From Candidatus Poribacteria bacterium (GTDB lineage: Bacteria; Poribacteria; WGA-4E; WGA-3G): 38,402 nt of DNA. Location of the stretch: NCBI GenBank assembly GCA_022823085.1, contig JAJDXV010000064.1:1-38402 (forward strand), given 5' to 3'. A model generated the notes under the pieces. That model was not told where the DNA came from. It saw nothing but the letters and a program-made list of their open reading frames with translations, and searched no databases. A program made the translations under genes and the position numbers. Below are positions 9,701 through 17,518 of the stretch, piece after piece (position 1 is the first letter of the stretch; each line of letters opens with the position of its first letter).

Positions 9701-10137
9701 ACAGCAATATTTACTTCTTCAAACCCACTTTCAGTTTGATGTGATGTTTCCCGTGCTCCAAATTCTAAGATGTCAGAAGCTTTTATTTTTTCAACCTCAC
9801 TTTCAGTTCGGATAGGGACTTCCGGTGCGTCAAATTCTAATGCTTCGCGAAGCGTGATCTGCAGCGTATCTAATAATTCACTCCTCGTTCGTTCTTGACA
9901 GGTAACACCACGGACTTCCAATATCCACCCAATCCACCATCCCTCGCTCTCTCGTATAAGAGCAGTATAGGTTTGCGTTGCCTCTTTTTCTTCCCGAGAA
10001 ATTTCATAAGGCGTTTTTGGGAGAACGCTGAATTCGACTTCAAGTTCTTGTCCTTCGGGCAGGTTGATCTTATGCAACGGTTCAATCACGCCGTTTCTGT
10101 ATGTTGCTCTTATTCTGTTTTTGTTTGTTTTCATCAT
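9697..10137 (-). CDS. hicB: Composite antitoxin: DUF104 domain fused to HicB domain
   Basis: The predicted role is to neutralise the HicA encoded directly downstream. Residues 6-38 (IRATYRNGVIEPLHKINLPE, then GQELEVEF) match the DUF104/AF2212-type antitoxin domain. Residues about 56-102 (YTALIRESEGWWIGWILEVR, then GVTCQERTRSELLDTLQITL) match the partly degenerate RNase H-like HicB fold. The last 45 residues are acidic and do not resemble the ribbon-helix-helix or HTH DNA-binding tail of classical HicB. GGTGGAGG precedes two adjacent ATGs, and the second may be used. The gene stops within ATGA shared with hicA. Antitoxin before toxin is the less common but known order. Confidence 0.75.
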   Translation of the reverse strand: MMKTNKNRIRATYRNGVIEPLHKINLPEGQELEVEFSVLPKTPYEISREEKEATQTYTALIRESEGWWIGWILEVRGVTCQERTRSELLDTLQITLREALEFDAPEVPIRTESEVEKIKASDILEFGARETSHQTESGFEEVNIAV

Positions 10138-10185
10138 TTTGCCTCCACCTATGTTTTCTCATATTTGCTTTCATCACGGAAGCTA

Positions 10186-10863
10186 TCAATCCAATATCTC
10201 AACCCATTCACGAATAACCCGTGCCATTTCTACGAAAACGTCTTCTTCTGTCTTACGGCGTTTGAGCACCTTAAATCCGTGGTCTGCGGTGTCCAGCAGA
10301 TGTAACGTTGCCCTGTCACCGAGGTTTTCGCAGACGGGTTCTAACAGGTCAAGCACCGCCAACTTGTCACGGGTACCAGACAGGAACAGCATCGGAATTG
10401 TGACATCAGCAAGATGCTCGGCACGCTCCGTGCCTTCTCTACCAGACGGATGCAGCGGAAACGCGAAAAATACGAGACCTTTGACGCGTTCAATCGGTTC
10501 CTTGGCTGCAGACATTGAAGACATACGTCCGCTATAGGAGTGTCCACCGACAAGGATAGATAAATCGCTTGCCGCCGCGTGTGCAGCAGCCGCAGCAGAC
10601 CGGACAGTTTGCAATGCAACCGCTTCTGACTCTCTACCGCCACCACCGCGTTCCATATAGGGGAACTGGTAACGGAACGTCGCGATGCCGATGTCGGCTA
10701 ACCGTTCGGCGATCGTCTGGAGTGTCGAATGCCGCATATTTGTACCTGCACCGTGTCCGAGTACAAGTATCCATTTCGCGTTGTCCGGACGCATCAAGAT
10801 TGAGGAGACTTCACCTTTCTCTGGAGTCGCGATAAACTTCGATTCAATTGTTTCGCATCTCAT
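10186..10863 (-). CDS. Alpha/beta hydrolase (TEX30/dienelactone-hydrolase-like)
   Basis: This is a cytosolic serine hydrolase fold protein of 225 residues with no signal peptide. It has GHGAG at 36-40 (oxyanion region), the nucleophile elbow GGHSYSG with Ser109, a probable acid Asp166 (GTRDKL) and His195 (ADHGF). The elbow departs slightly from GxSxG because the second glycine is Ser111. The pattern resembles the TEX30/KANL3 group, whose substrates are unknown. The flanking genes run the same way but at distances over 45 bp and give no clear functional hint. Confidence 0.8.
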   Translation of the reverse strand: MRCETIESKFIATPEKGEVSSILMRPDNAKWILVLGHGAGTNMRHSTLQTIAERLADIGIATFRYQFPYMERGGGGRESEAVALQTVRSAAAAAHAAASDLSILVGGHSYSGRMSSMSAAKEPIERVKGLVFFAFPLHPSGREGTERAEHLADVTIPMLFLSGTRDKLAVLDLLEPVCENLGDRATLHLLDTADHGFKVLKRRKTEEDVFVEMARVIREWVEILD

Positions 10864-11026
10864 TTTTGATACCTCGAATTCTTTTTTGTGAAATAGATTC
10901 TATTCTAGGAGATAGTTGTAAAGTGTGCGAAAATCTGTAAAGTAGTGAAGTTGACAAGAACCATTAATTACGTCAAAAATTTCTTTCCAACTTTAGCACA
11001 CTTGCAAACTTTCCAAACTTCCTTGG

Positions 11027-11626
11027 TTATTGGATTAAGCACTGTTGTACAATATCATGATAGCTTTCTAATGCGGCAGTCTCTAACCCTCTTACCTTTG
11101 CCAGATCGTCCCATCGTCGTAAAGCGAGCGCGTCTTGGAAGTGTGGGATCTGTTCAAACGCCTCACGCTCCGCGCCTGACATCACGCCTCCCTGAACGAT
11201 GAGGCTCTTCTTTGAGGCATCGGATAACCCCTCATGGTAAGAAGTATCCGTCGCGCACAGGTACCGTTTCGCTGGCACATGCAACCGAATCGGGGTTGTG
11301 ACGGATTCAGGGAAAAACGGTGCCAAATACTGCGCGCCGATCTCTTCGTGGTTCAGGTCTATGTCGAGAAACGCTTTATCGGCATTGTGTTCATCTAAAA
11401 TAATATGTCCGAGATCGTGCAACAAGGCACCCGTAATCAGTGTCGGATTTGCCTCGTGCTGTTTTGCGAGTGCAGCGCATTGGAGTGCGTGTTCTAACTG
11501 CGTCACGACCTCATCATAGAACGACTGCCCCCGCCTTTCCATGTATTCAAAGAGTGCGTCAACTTGTTGTCGTGTGGTTGCCCCCATCATCTCCTCTGCG
11601 AGGCTTTGGTCAACGTAATTTTCCAT
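11027..11626 (-). CDS. PhnZ-like HD-domain oxygenase
   Basis: PhnZ is a mixed-valent di-iron HD-domain oxygenase that cleaves the C-P bond of a 2-hydroxyphosphonate to release phosphate. This 199-residue protein has all the iron ligands expected of that group: His46 (QLEHALQ), His70-Asp71 (HDLGH), His93, His116 and Asp173 (RRWDD). It also shares specific PhnZ-like stretches such as VPAKRYL, LSDASKKSLIVQGG and the RxWDD motif. From memory of PhnZ, the Tyr24 position is Phe36 here, with Tyr37 next to it, while Glu39 is kept. The gene overlaps the upstream PhyH oxygenase gene by 17 nt. Other possibilities are the TmpB-like enzymes or an HD phosphohydrolase of unrelated substrate. Confidence 0.75.
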   Translation of the reverse strand: MENYVDQSLAEEMMGATTRQQVDALFEYMERRGQSFYDEVVTQLEHALQCAALAKQHEANPTLITGALLHDLGHIILDEHNADKAFLDIDLNHEEIGAQYLAPFFPESVTTPIRLHVPAKRYLCATDTSYHEGLSDASKKSLIVQGGVMSGAEREAFEQIPHFQDALALRRWDDLAKVRGLETAALESYHDIVQQCLIQ

Positions 11627-12401
11627 GATTTACAGTTTTCCCTTGAAAATGTGCGATTTTGCTAATTTGTGCGTCTCGGTCAGAACCGTCTTTCGCATAT
11701 TCCGAGAACGCCTCTCTTTTGTCGGCATAATATTGTTCACGCCAGTCGCCTTGTGAACTGGCGTTGTAGGTGAGGTAGATAATACGCCTCGGATGCTCCG
11801 AACGATTTGCTGGACTTTTATGAGGTATGTAAGACCCAAAAAGGAGAATATCTCCGGGGTCCGTTGTTACTGCGACCCACGCCATCTCCGCGGCAGTTTC
11901 GGGGGCAACGCAGCCCTTTTCATCGAGTGCGATGAACCCCTCCCGATGCCGCCCCGGTGCGAAATAGAGGCAGCCGCTTTCCGGTGTCGCTGAATCTACC
12001 GAGATCAGACAAGTGATATGGTAGTTAACAAACTCGTAGGCAGGAGCATCCTGATGTGCAGCGTAGCCACCACCGCCCGGGTATTTGTAATTGATTTTCT
12101 CTTTGTAGAGGACTGCCGGTTCCGCCATCAACTCAGAGACAACATCTAACACCTTACCGCGCGTCACAGTCGCTTCCATACCGGTGTGGTACGGCACAAA
12201 ATTTTCCGAACGCGATAGCCGCGGGCCATCTGGTGTAGATTCGTAGTGGTGCATCCACTTGTCGGATGTCAATTTCCATCGCGAGATTTCGGAGACCCAC
12301 GTCTGTAAATCCGCAATCTCTTCGGTAGAGAAAAAGCGTGGGATTTTCAAGTAGCCGTCGGTTTCCCAATTTTGATGGCGTTCGCTGTTAAGATGAGGCA
12401 T
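11610..12401 (-). CDS. PhyH-family Fe(II)/2-oxoglutarate oxygenase, PhnY-like
   Basis: In the known PhnY-PhnZ pathway this partner hydroxylates the carbon next to phosphorus of 2-aminoethylphosphonate or a relative, making the substrate for PhnZ. The 263-residue protein has the iron facial triad His116-x-Asp118 (AAHQDAP) and His194 (YIPHKSP), with basic residues for 2-oxoglutarate around Arg205. The stretch LYKEKINYKYPGGGG before the triad is like PhnY-type enzymes. It overlaps the HD-oxygenase gene, which implies coupled translation and is the main support for the assignment. Its own promoter lies at 12437-12465. It is clearly distinct from the four PhyH paralogues at 17519-22074. Confidence 0.75.
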   Translation of the reverse strand: MPHLNSERHQNWETDGYLKIPRFFSTEEIADLQTWVSEISRWKLTSDKWMHHYESTPDGPRLSRSENFVPYHTGMEATVTRGKVLDVVSELMAEPAVLYKEKINYKYPGGGGYAAHQDAPAYEFVNYHITCLISVDSATPESGCLYFAPGRHREGFIALDEKGCVAPETAAEMAWVAVTTDPGDILLFGSYIPHKSPANRSEHPRRIIYLTYNASSQGDWREQYYADKREAFSEYAKDGSDRDAQISKIAHFQGKTVNHGKLR

Positions 12402-12436
12402 CGTCTGTTTCCTCGCGCATAAGTAAGTTGTGCGTT

Positions 12437-12465
12437 AGTATAGCACATCGGCGGTTCTCTGTCAA
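12437..12465 (-). promoter_or_regulatory. Promoter for the PhnY/PhnZ-like pair
   Basis: On the minus strand TTGACA (12465-12460) and TATACT (12442-12437) are spaced by 17 bp. The -10 box is about 35 nt before the PhyH start codon. No obvious Pho-box repeats were seen upstream. Confidence 0.8.
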
Positions 12466-12506
12466 ATTTTGTGGAGATACTGGAGGCTATAAACCGTCCA
12501 TACCTC

Positions 12507-14288
12507 TTAGTCTTGCAGATCAGAACCTTTCACACGAAACTGAAGTACTTCTGTAGGATCCGCAACCTCCATCCGATAGTCCCATCGACCTGTGTAGTCT
12601 CCGGTCTGGATCACAATCGTATTCCAACCTGCTTTCAACGGTAACTCAAAGTGTGCCCATCCATGATATAGATGTGCCCCGCGTGCAGACGCTGCAGGGA
12701 CCTCAACGCCATTAAGGAAAAGTCTCCCGAGGTTAGACCCCCACCCAATCTGTGCGAACACGCGCCGTTCATCCGGACTCTTGACATGCGTCATGCCATA
12801 GCCGAATGCCCAATTCGGGTTAGCGAAGACATCATCCACGTTAATCCGTTCCGTTTCGGAAATGTGTTCCTGCCAGACGATTTCTCCCGCTTGCCCTTCG
12901 TAGGTTGCGTTTTCACCGAATTCCGGTAGAAGTGCTGTCCTGAAATTCGGCGGAGCGTCGTTCGGGTCGGCAGGTGCTTCCGACACACCGAGGTCAAAGG
13001 GACCCAGAAGCACCCAATTTTTAAGCACACGCATATCGGCACTGTCAATCGGATGAAGTAGGTTGCTACCACTCCGCAGCTGCTCGCCCCCATATATGAT
13101 TGCGTAATCATAGACAGGGAACGGTATTAAAGCATCAGAGGGAACGCGAAGGGCCACTGTCCCTTCTGCCGATTGCCCGGGTTTGACTTCAAAAGTTAAC
13201 TGGTGTGGTGAAATCTGCCAATGCGCGTTGTCGTGAAAAGCGATCTCAACCATCACCTGTTTCTCAAGACTGTTGTTAATCTCTATTTCAAGGTTCCCCC
13301 TGTTAACATCTTCAGTGCTATCTATGTTAAAGTGCGGTGTAAAGGTGAGTAAGTTCCCCAGTCGTTCTTTGAAAACCGCCGTCGAGATGTCCGCAGGATA
13401 GATGTTCCCCGGCTTGATAATCGCGACGTTAACCGCGTCGCCATCCACCGTCACGATACTGTAATGGTCGAAGGCACCGACTTCCGGTACGTCTTGCGGT
13501 GTTAACCCACCACCGGTTGCGCTGAGGACAAAGTAGCGGCGATCATTCCGGGTATGTAGCGTCAAGTTATGGTAGTGTCCAGCAAAAACGGTGTACGCCC
13601 GATCGCCGAGCGCGTCTTCAATCTGTTCCCACCCCGAATTATCGTACAGCCAGATAGGTCTGTGCATCATGACAAACGTATGCCGGACAACCGTATGCCG
13701 TGCCAATTCGTCTTCAACGTATTGAATCTGCGATGCGCCGAACCATCCTTCTTTTTCCCAATCCCATTCTTCGTGCATCGGGTCATGCCACTCTTCGGTA
13801 TTTAGCGTTATAAATAGACAATCTTTGTAGACGAACGCGGAATAGGTGCGTCCGAGGTGTTCTTTCCAGTAGTCATACATTACTGGATTGGTAATGTCAT
13901 GGTTGCCGGGGAGTGGAATAAATGGCACGATTAAATCGGATTCATGTTGCCAGAATTCTTTCCATTCTGCTGCGAGTTGTTCGAGGTCTGTTGTATCGCC
14001 TTGTATTAAGTCGCCAACCATAATCGCAAAGTCAGGTTTTAGCGTATTGATTTCATCTATTGAGCGGTCAAACACAGGCCATTTGTCCAAACCGCCGCCG
14101 GTTTTATCGCCGATGATAGCGAAACTGAACTTGTCGGGATCTTCCGAGAACGGACGTTCAATGATCGGCATCCGTTCCGGAAATTCGGGGCTTTGGGCAG
14201 GTGCTGGAATCGTAATAGCGACGCATAAAACGAACGCTGCCGCAATCTTGGTGAAATTCGCAATTTTTTGTTTATGTATACGAAACAT
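12507..14288 (-). CDS. Secreted calcineurin-like metallophosphoesterase
   Basis: This is an exported phosphoesterase of 593 residues. A signal peptide (about 1-31, ending PAPAQ) is followed by the metallophosphatase domain with GDKTGG (Asp61), VGDLIQGD (Asp93), GNHD (128-131), MHRP (His209) and GHYH (237-240). The first motif lacks the usual His of GDxH. Residues from about 330 are beta-rich: a stretch resembling bacterial immunoglobulin-like or NPCBM-associated modules is followed by a C-terminal segment (FLNGVEV...LKAGWNTIVIQ) like carbohydrate-binding jelly rolls. The start codon is 12 nt from a GAGGAG site. It is upstream of, but separately promoted from, the PhnY/PhnZ-like pair, and could supply phosphate from organic sources. 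Confidence 0.85.
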   Translation of the reverse strand: MFRIHKQKIANFTKIAAAFVLCVAITIPAPAQSPEFPERMPIIERPFSEDPDKFSFAIIGDKTGGGLDKWPVFDRSIDEINTLKPDFAIMVGDLIQGDTTDLEQLAAEWKEFWQHESDLIVPFIPLPGNHDITNPVMYDYWKEHLGRTYSAFVYKDCLFITLNTEEWHDPMHEEWDWEKEGWFGASQIQYVEDELARHTVVRHTFVMMHRPIWLYDNSGWEQIEDALGDRAYTVFAGHYHNLTLHTRNDRRYFVLSATGGGLTPQDVPEVGAFDHYSIVTVDGDAVNVAIIKPGNIYPADISTAVFKERLGNLLTFTPHFNIDSTEDVNRGNLEIEINNSLEKQVMVEIAFHDNAHWQISPHQLTFEVKPGQSAEGTVALRVPSDALIPFPVYDYAIIYGGEQLRSGSNLLHPIDSADMRVLKNWVLLGPFDLGVSEAPADPNDAPPNFRTALLPEFGENATYEGQAGEIVWQEHISETERINVDDVFANPNWAFGYGMTHVKSPDERRVFAQIGWGSNLGRLFLNGVEVPAASARGAHLYHGWAHFELPLKAGWNTIVIQTGDYTGRWDYRMEVADPTEVLQFRVKGSDLQD

Positions 14289-14725
14289 CTATGTGTACGT
14301 CTCCTCTGTATCGGAAATATAAACGATTGTAGACATCATTCCACACTGCAGGGTTTGAAACCCTACCTGCAATGCTTGTTAATTTTACTATAGAACTCAT
14401 AGCGAGTAAGTGCTAAAAGTTCAAAGTCCATGTGGATCTGAAGTGGAAAAAAAGGACGCAAATTATCTCTCTTTCTTTTTCGATTGCTTTAGGCAAGTTA
14501 TCCGCTAAAAAAGACTGTGGCTGCACCTACACTTCCTGAACTAACAACTTATAACTGATAACTAACAACTATTTCATAGTATATCACAAAATTATGGCAT
14601 GGATACAAAATTTGTATCTTGTTAAAGTCGCGGTTCTGCCATCAATTCGCAAGGTAACTTTCACATAAAAATTAAGATTATGCAACATTTACTGTGTATA
14701 ATTAACGAAATTCACTAATTTCTGT
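14289..14725. other. Intergenic stretch without recognisable gene
   Basis: This AT-rich DNA lies between the divergent metallophosphoesterase and glycosyltransferase genes. It holds a GGGTTT/AAACCC hairpin near 14351-14364, short direct repeats of CTAACAACT around 14538-14571, and a perfect 8-bp palindrome with a one-base centre at 14602-14618 (GATACAAA/TTTGTATC). I see no open frame of note. Confidence 0.6.
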
Positions 14726-14844
14726 AGGACTTACGCATGCTTCTCTTTTGTAGCATAGACTGTTAGTCTGTGCCCCAAGAACGCTGTGTTTTCCGAGAAA
14801 TATCCGCGAAAAAAACTGGCTATCGTCAAAATTGCGTAAGTCCT
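14726..14844. mobile_element. MITE-like element, copy 2 (complete)
   Basis: It is bounded by AGGACTTACGCA (14726-14737) and its inverse TGCGTAAGTCCT (14833-14844). The 119-bp body matches the copies at 1-136 and 17398-17514. An internal hairpin (14754-14761 with 14765-14772, loop GTT) keeps pairing although the stem sequence differs from the other copies. No clear target duplication is visible. Confidence 0.85.
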
Positions 14845-14908
14845 GTTCTGATCAAAGCCGCTGCATGACATCCGGGGTCCCTCTCGAACTTTAAATTTAA
14901 TTTGGTAA

Positions 14909-14936
14909 TTGCCCAAAGATGTGGTATGCTTATAAC
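14909..14936 (+). promoter_or_regulatory. Possible promoter for the glycosyltransferase operon
   Basis: TTGCCC (14909-14914) and TATAAC (14931-14936) are 16 bp apart. The match is moderate. It lies about 165 bp before the first gene and just downstream of MITE copy 2. Confidence 0.4.
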
Positions 14937-15101
14937 AGAGCCGATGAGTAGCGGGTCTGGTCTGTTCCAGTGAGTTCTCTTTAGGCTGAAATAAACCGGG
15001 ATCCGCAAAGATGTGCCGCGTCGATACCTTAGAACCGGCATTCGGAGGTTGGCGGCATCTGTTGTGATTTAACGGGTGTCAACCTATGGGATATTTGGCT
15101 T

Positions 15102-16187
15102 ATGGCAACGATTTTTTATAGCCTTTCCGGCGAAGGACGTGGGCACGCAACGCGGGTTCGCGCTGTCGTTGAAGAGTTACGGAAACAGCATCGCGTCGTG
15201 ATCTACGCACCCGGACACGCTTATGAATTGTTATCACCGGTCTATGAGGAGACAGATGTCGACATCCGACACATTCCCGGACTCGTGTTCCATTACAAAG
15301 AATGTCCATCAACAGGTAGACGGCAACTTGACCCTTTCAAAACAGGGATAGAAGGCTTAAACTATATCGCAGGCTACTCCGAACTTTCAAAACGGATACA
15401 GGACGACATCGAAACCGAAACGCCAGACTTAGTTATCACCGATTTTGAGCCTGCGTTGCCGAGAGTCGCACGGCAGGTCGGTATCCCGTTCATCAGCCTT
15501 GATCACCAACACTTTCTGCTCGTTTCAGACTTAAGTAAACTTCCTGCTGATTTGCAGCGGCACGCTTTTTTTATGGCACAGGTCGTGCGCGGCTATTATC
15601 ACGGACAGGTGCAGACGGTCGTTTCGTCGTTTTACTTTCCGCCACTGAAACCGAACACACAAGACGTTTCGCAAATCGGTGTCCTGCTGCGCGATGAAAT
15701 CCTCCAGGCGACTCCGGAACACGGCGAACACATCGTCGTCTATTTGAGACGCTTCGGCTCACCGGAGGTCTTTCGATCCCTTGAAGCCTGTGGTTGTGAG
15801 ATGCGAATCTACGGACTCGGCGCGCAACGCTCGAACGGAAAACTGAAATTCTGTGAAATTGACATGCATAGGTTCGTTGAAGATTTGGCAACCAGCCGCG
15901 CATTGATTAGCACCGCTGGCAACCAACTTATCGGTGAAGCACTTTACCTTGAGAAACCGGTACTCGCAATGCCGGAATACTGCAACCACGAACAGCGTAT
16001 CAACGGACATTTCCTTCAAGACTCTGGCGCAGGAATGACTGTCGGTATGGAACAGATGCAACCGCTATATACCCGCTATTTTATGGAACGCTGTGAGGAA
16101 TTCCGATCCCGCATCGATCGGAAAAATATTCACGGGAATACAACCGCTTTAAACATTATCAACCGATATTTGCCAGGGACTACTTAG
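15102..16187 (+). CDS. MJ1255/VC2487-type glycosyltransferase (GT-B fold)
   Basis: This probably transfers a sugar from a nucleotide donor. The 361-residue protein opens with FYSLSGEGRGHATR (residues 5-18), the glycine-rich N-terminal loop of MurG/UGT-like GT-B enzymes and of the MJ1255/VC2487 group. Near the C-terminus it has STAGNQLIGEALYLEKPVLA (270-289) followed by MPEYCNHEQRING, the usual donor-binding region. No membrane segment is seen. The ribosome binding site is weak. A radical SAM/SPASM gene follows after only 15 nt, so the two probably act on the same product, perhaps a modified glycolipid or peptide. Acceptor and donor are unknown. Confidence 0.8.
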   Translation: MATIFYSLSGEGRGHATRVRAVVEELRKQHRVVIYAPGHAYELLSPVYEETDVDIRHIPGLVFHYKECPSTGRRQLDPFKTGIEGLNYIAGYSELSKRIQDDIETETPDLVITDFEPALPRVARQVGIPFISLDHQHFLLVSDLSKLPADLQRHAFFMAQVVRGYYHGQVQTVVSSFYFPPLKPNTQDVSQIGVLLRDEILQATPEHGEHIVVYLRRFGSPEVFRSLEACGCEMRIYGLGAQRSNGKLKFCEIDMHRFVEDLATSRALISTAGNQLIGEALYLEKPVLAMPEYCNHEQRINGHFLQDSGAGMTVGMEQMQPLYTRYFMERCEEFRSRIDRKNIHGNTTALNIINRYLPGTT

Positions 16188-16202
16188 AAGGAATTTATAC
16201 TT

Positions 16203-17288
16203 ATGCGTCGGGTCCTATCATTTTTACCAGCACTCTGGCGGACACACCGCCGCCAAACGACCCTCCCCCGATTTTTGACATATACCGTGACCTTTTCGTG
16301 CAACGCACGTTGCATCATGTGCGACTCTTGGCGCAAACCTTCACCCAACGATCTAAGCCTCCAAGAGATTGAAGACATATTTGATCAACTTCCGCAGATG
16401 GATGCGGTGCGGTTAACAGGCGGCGAACCGTTTGTACGGCGTGATATGCTCGACATCGCACATATCACACAAGAGAAACTCCGTCCACTGATACTTCATG
16501 TCACCACGAATGGATTTCTGACCGATCGGATCGTTAAGTTCTGCGAGGAACGGAAACAGGATGTGCCGCTGAGTCTGCTTATTTCTGTAGACGGAATGAA
16601 GGATAAACACAACGCCGTCCGAGGACACGATAAGGCTTGGGATTTCATCGTCAAAACGCTTGAGACCCTCGCGCCACGTCAAAAAGAATTGCGGATGAAT
16701 CTCGCCGTGAATCAGACGATCGTTGATGCCGAAGGTGTCGAACACTATAAACGCCTGCGCGATTTCCTAAAACCGTTGCGGATTCGGAATAACGTCGTTA
16801 TGGCGTACGATGCCAGTGCAACCTATGATATAAAAGATGAAGTCGAGGTCGCGCCAACCGAAATCGGCGAGTTCGCAACGTTTGGCGAATTTACGCAAGC
16901 ACATCTGAAAGAGCTCTTTGATGAGATTGAAAAAGATTTACCGACGTATCGGTTCTTAGACAGGATTGCGAAAAAGTACTATCTTCTCGGTATCCGAAAT
17001 CGGCTGCTCGGCGATGGCGGCGCGCCGAACCCGAAATGCGTCGCGCTGAACGCACATCTCCGTATATTCCCTGACGGACGTGTACCGACCTGTCAGTTCA
17101 ATACGACAAGTGTCGGAAATCTTCGCGATCAGAAATTTGAAGAACTCTGGGCAAACGTTGACATTGAAAAACAACGCGATTGGGTCTATAAATGCCCAGG
17201 ATGTTGGGCGGAGTGCGAAGTATTGCCGAGCGCGATTTACACGGCGGATTTGCTAAAACAGACGCTGTTCCCTATCAAGCAGACTTAG
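16203..17288 (+). CDS. Radical SAM protein with SPASM-type C-terminal cluster
   Basis: It uses a 4Fe-4S cluster and AdoMet for radical chemistry. The cluster motif CxxxCxxC is at Cys33, Cys37 and Cys40 (CNARCIMC), and GGEP (73-76) binds AdoMet. Further Cys residues at 279, 297, 331, 334 and 338 form a SPASM-like region that would hold one or two auxiliary clusters, as in peptide-maturing or carbohydrate-modifying enzymes. The length (361) is typical. An AAGGAA site precedes the ATG. It is the second gene of the operon after the glycosyltransferase and ends before a hairpin terminator at 17360-17390. No small precursor peptide was found nearby, so a non-peptide substrate is plausible. Confidence 0.85.
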   Translation: MRRVLSFLPALWRTHRRQTTLPRFLTYTVTFSCNARCIMCDSWRKPSPNDLSLQEIEDIFDQLPQMDAVRLTGGEPFVRRDMLDIAHITQEKLRPLILHVTTNGFLTDRIVKFCEERKQDVPLSLLISVDGMKDKHNAVRGHDKAWDFIVKTLETLAPRQKELRMNLAVNQTIVDAEGVEHYKRLRDFLKPLRIRNNVVMAYDASATYDIKDEVEVAPTEIGEFATFGEFTQAHLKELFDEIEKDLPTYRFLDRIAKKYYLLGIRNRLLGDGGAPNPKCVALNAHLRIFPDGRVPTCQFNTTSVGNLRDQKFEELWANVDIEKQRDWVYKCPGCWAECEVLPSAIYTADLLKQTLFPIKQT

Positions 17289-17318
17289 AAACGCCTGATA
17301 TTTGGACACTCAGTTGAC

Positions 17319-17346
17319 TGTAGGAGCTGGGTAACCCAGCCCCTAC
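17319..17346. repeat. REP-like palindrome (TGTAGGAGC family)
   Basis: TGTAGGAGCTGGG is followed by an inverted arm CCCAGCCCCTAC. The inner stem GCTGGG/CCCAGC and outer GTAG/CTAC form a hairpin. It shares the TGTAGGAGC opening with the copies near 38174 and 38315. Confidence 0.6.
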
Positions 17347-17359
17347 GATGAGGCAAGGC

Positions 17360-17393
17360 AGGCGAGGATTCTATCCTCGCCTCTCTTATTTTT
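17360..17393 (+). terminator. Intrinsic terminator after the radical SAM gene
   Basis: A 10-bp stem (17360-17369 with 17373-17382, loop TCT) is followed by CTCTTATTTTT. It closes the glycosyltransferase/radical SAM operon. Confidence 0.85.
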
Positions 17394-17397
17394 CACG

Positions 17398-17514
17398 GGA
17401 CTTACGCATGCCGCTCTTTTGTACCACAAACTGTTAGTTTGTGAAGCAAGAACGCTGTGTTTTCTGAAAACTTTCATCTAACAGAACTGCCTACAGTCAA
17501 AATTGCGTAAGTCC
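17398..17514. mobile_element. MITE-like element, copy 3 (complete)
   Basis: It is bounded by GGACTTACGCA (17398-17408) and TGCGTAAGTCC (17504-17514). An 8-bp internal hairpin with a GTT loop lies at 17425-17443. It is inserted between the terminator of the radical SAM operon and the stop codon of the convergent PhyH gene, ending 4 bp from that stop. Confidence 0.85.
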
Positions 17515-17518
17515 TGTT

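Noticed and set aside
9483..9815. Plus-strand frame opposite the hicBA locus
   Set aside because: It is the complement of hicA/hicB, has no ribosome binding site and is rich in low-complexity aromatic residues.
14538..14571. Short direct repeats CTAACAACT as a possible CRISPR or origin iteron
   Set aside because: Only two imperfect units with no regular spacing or unique spacers.
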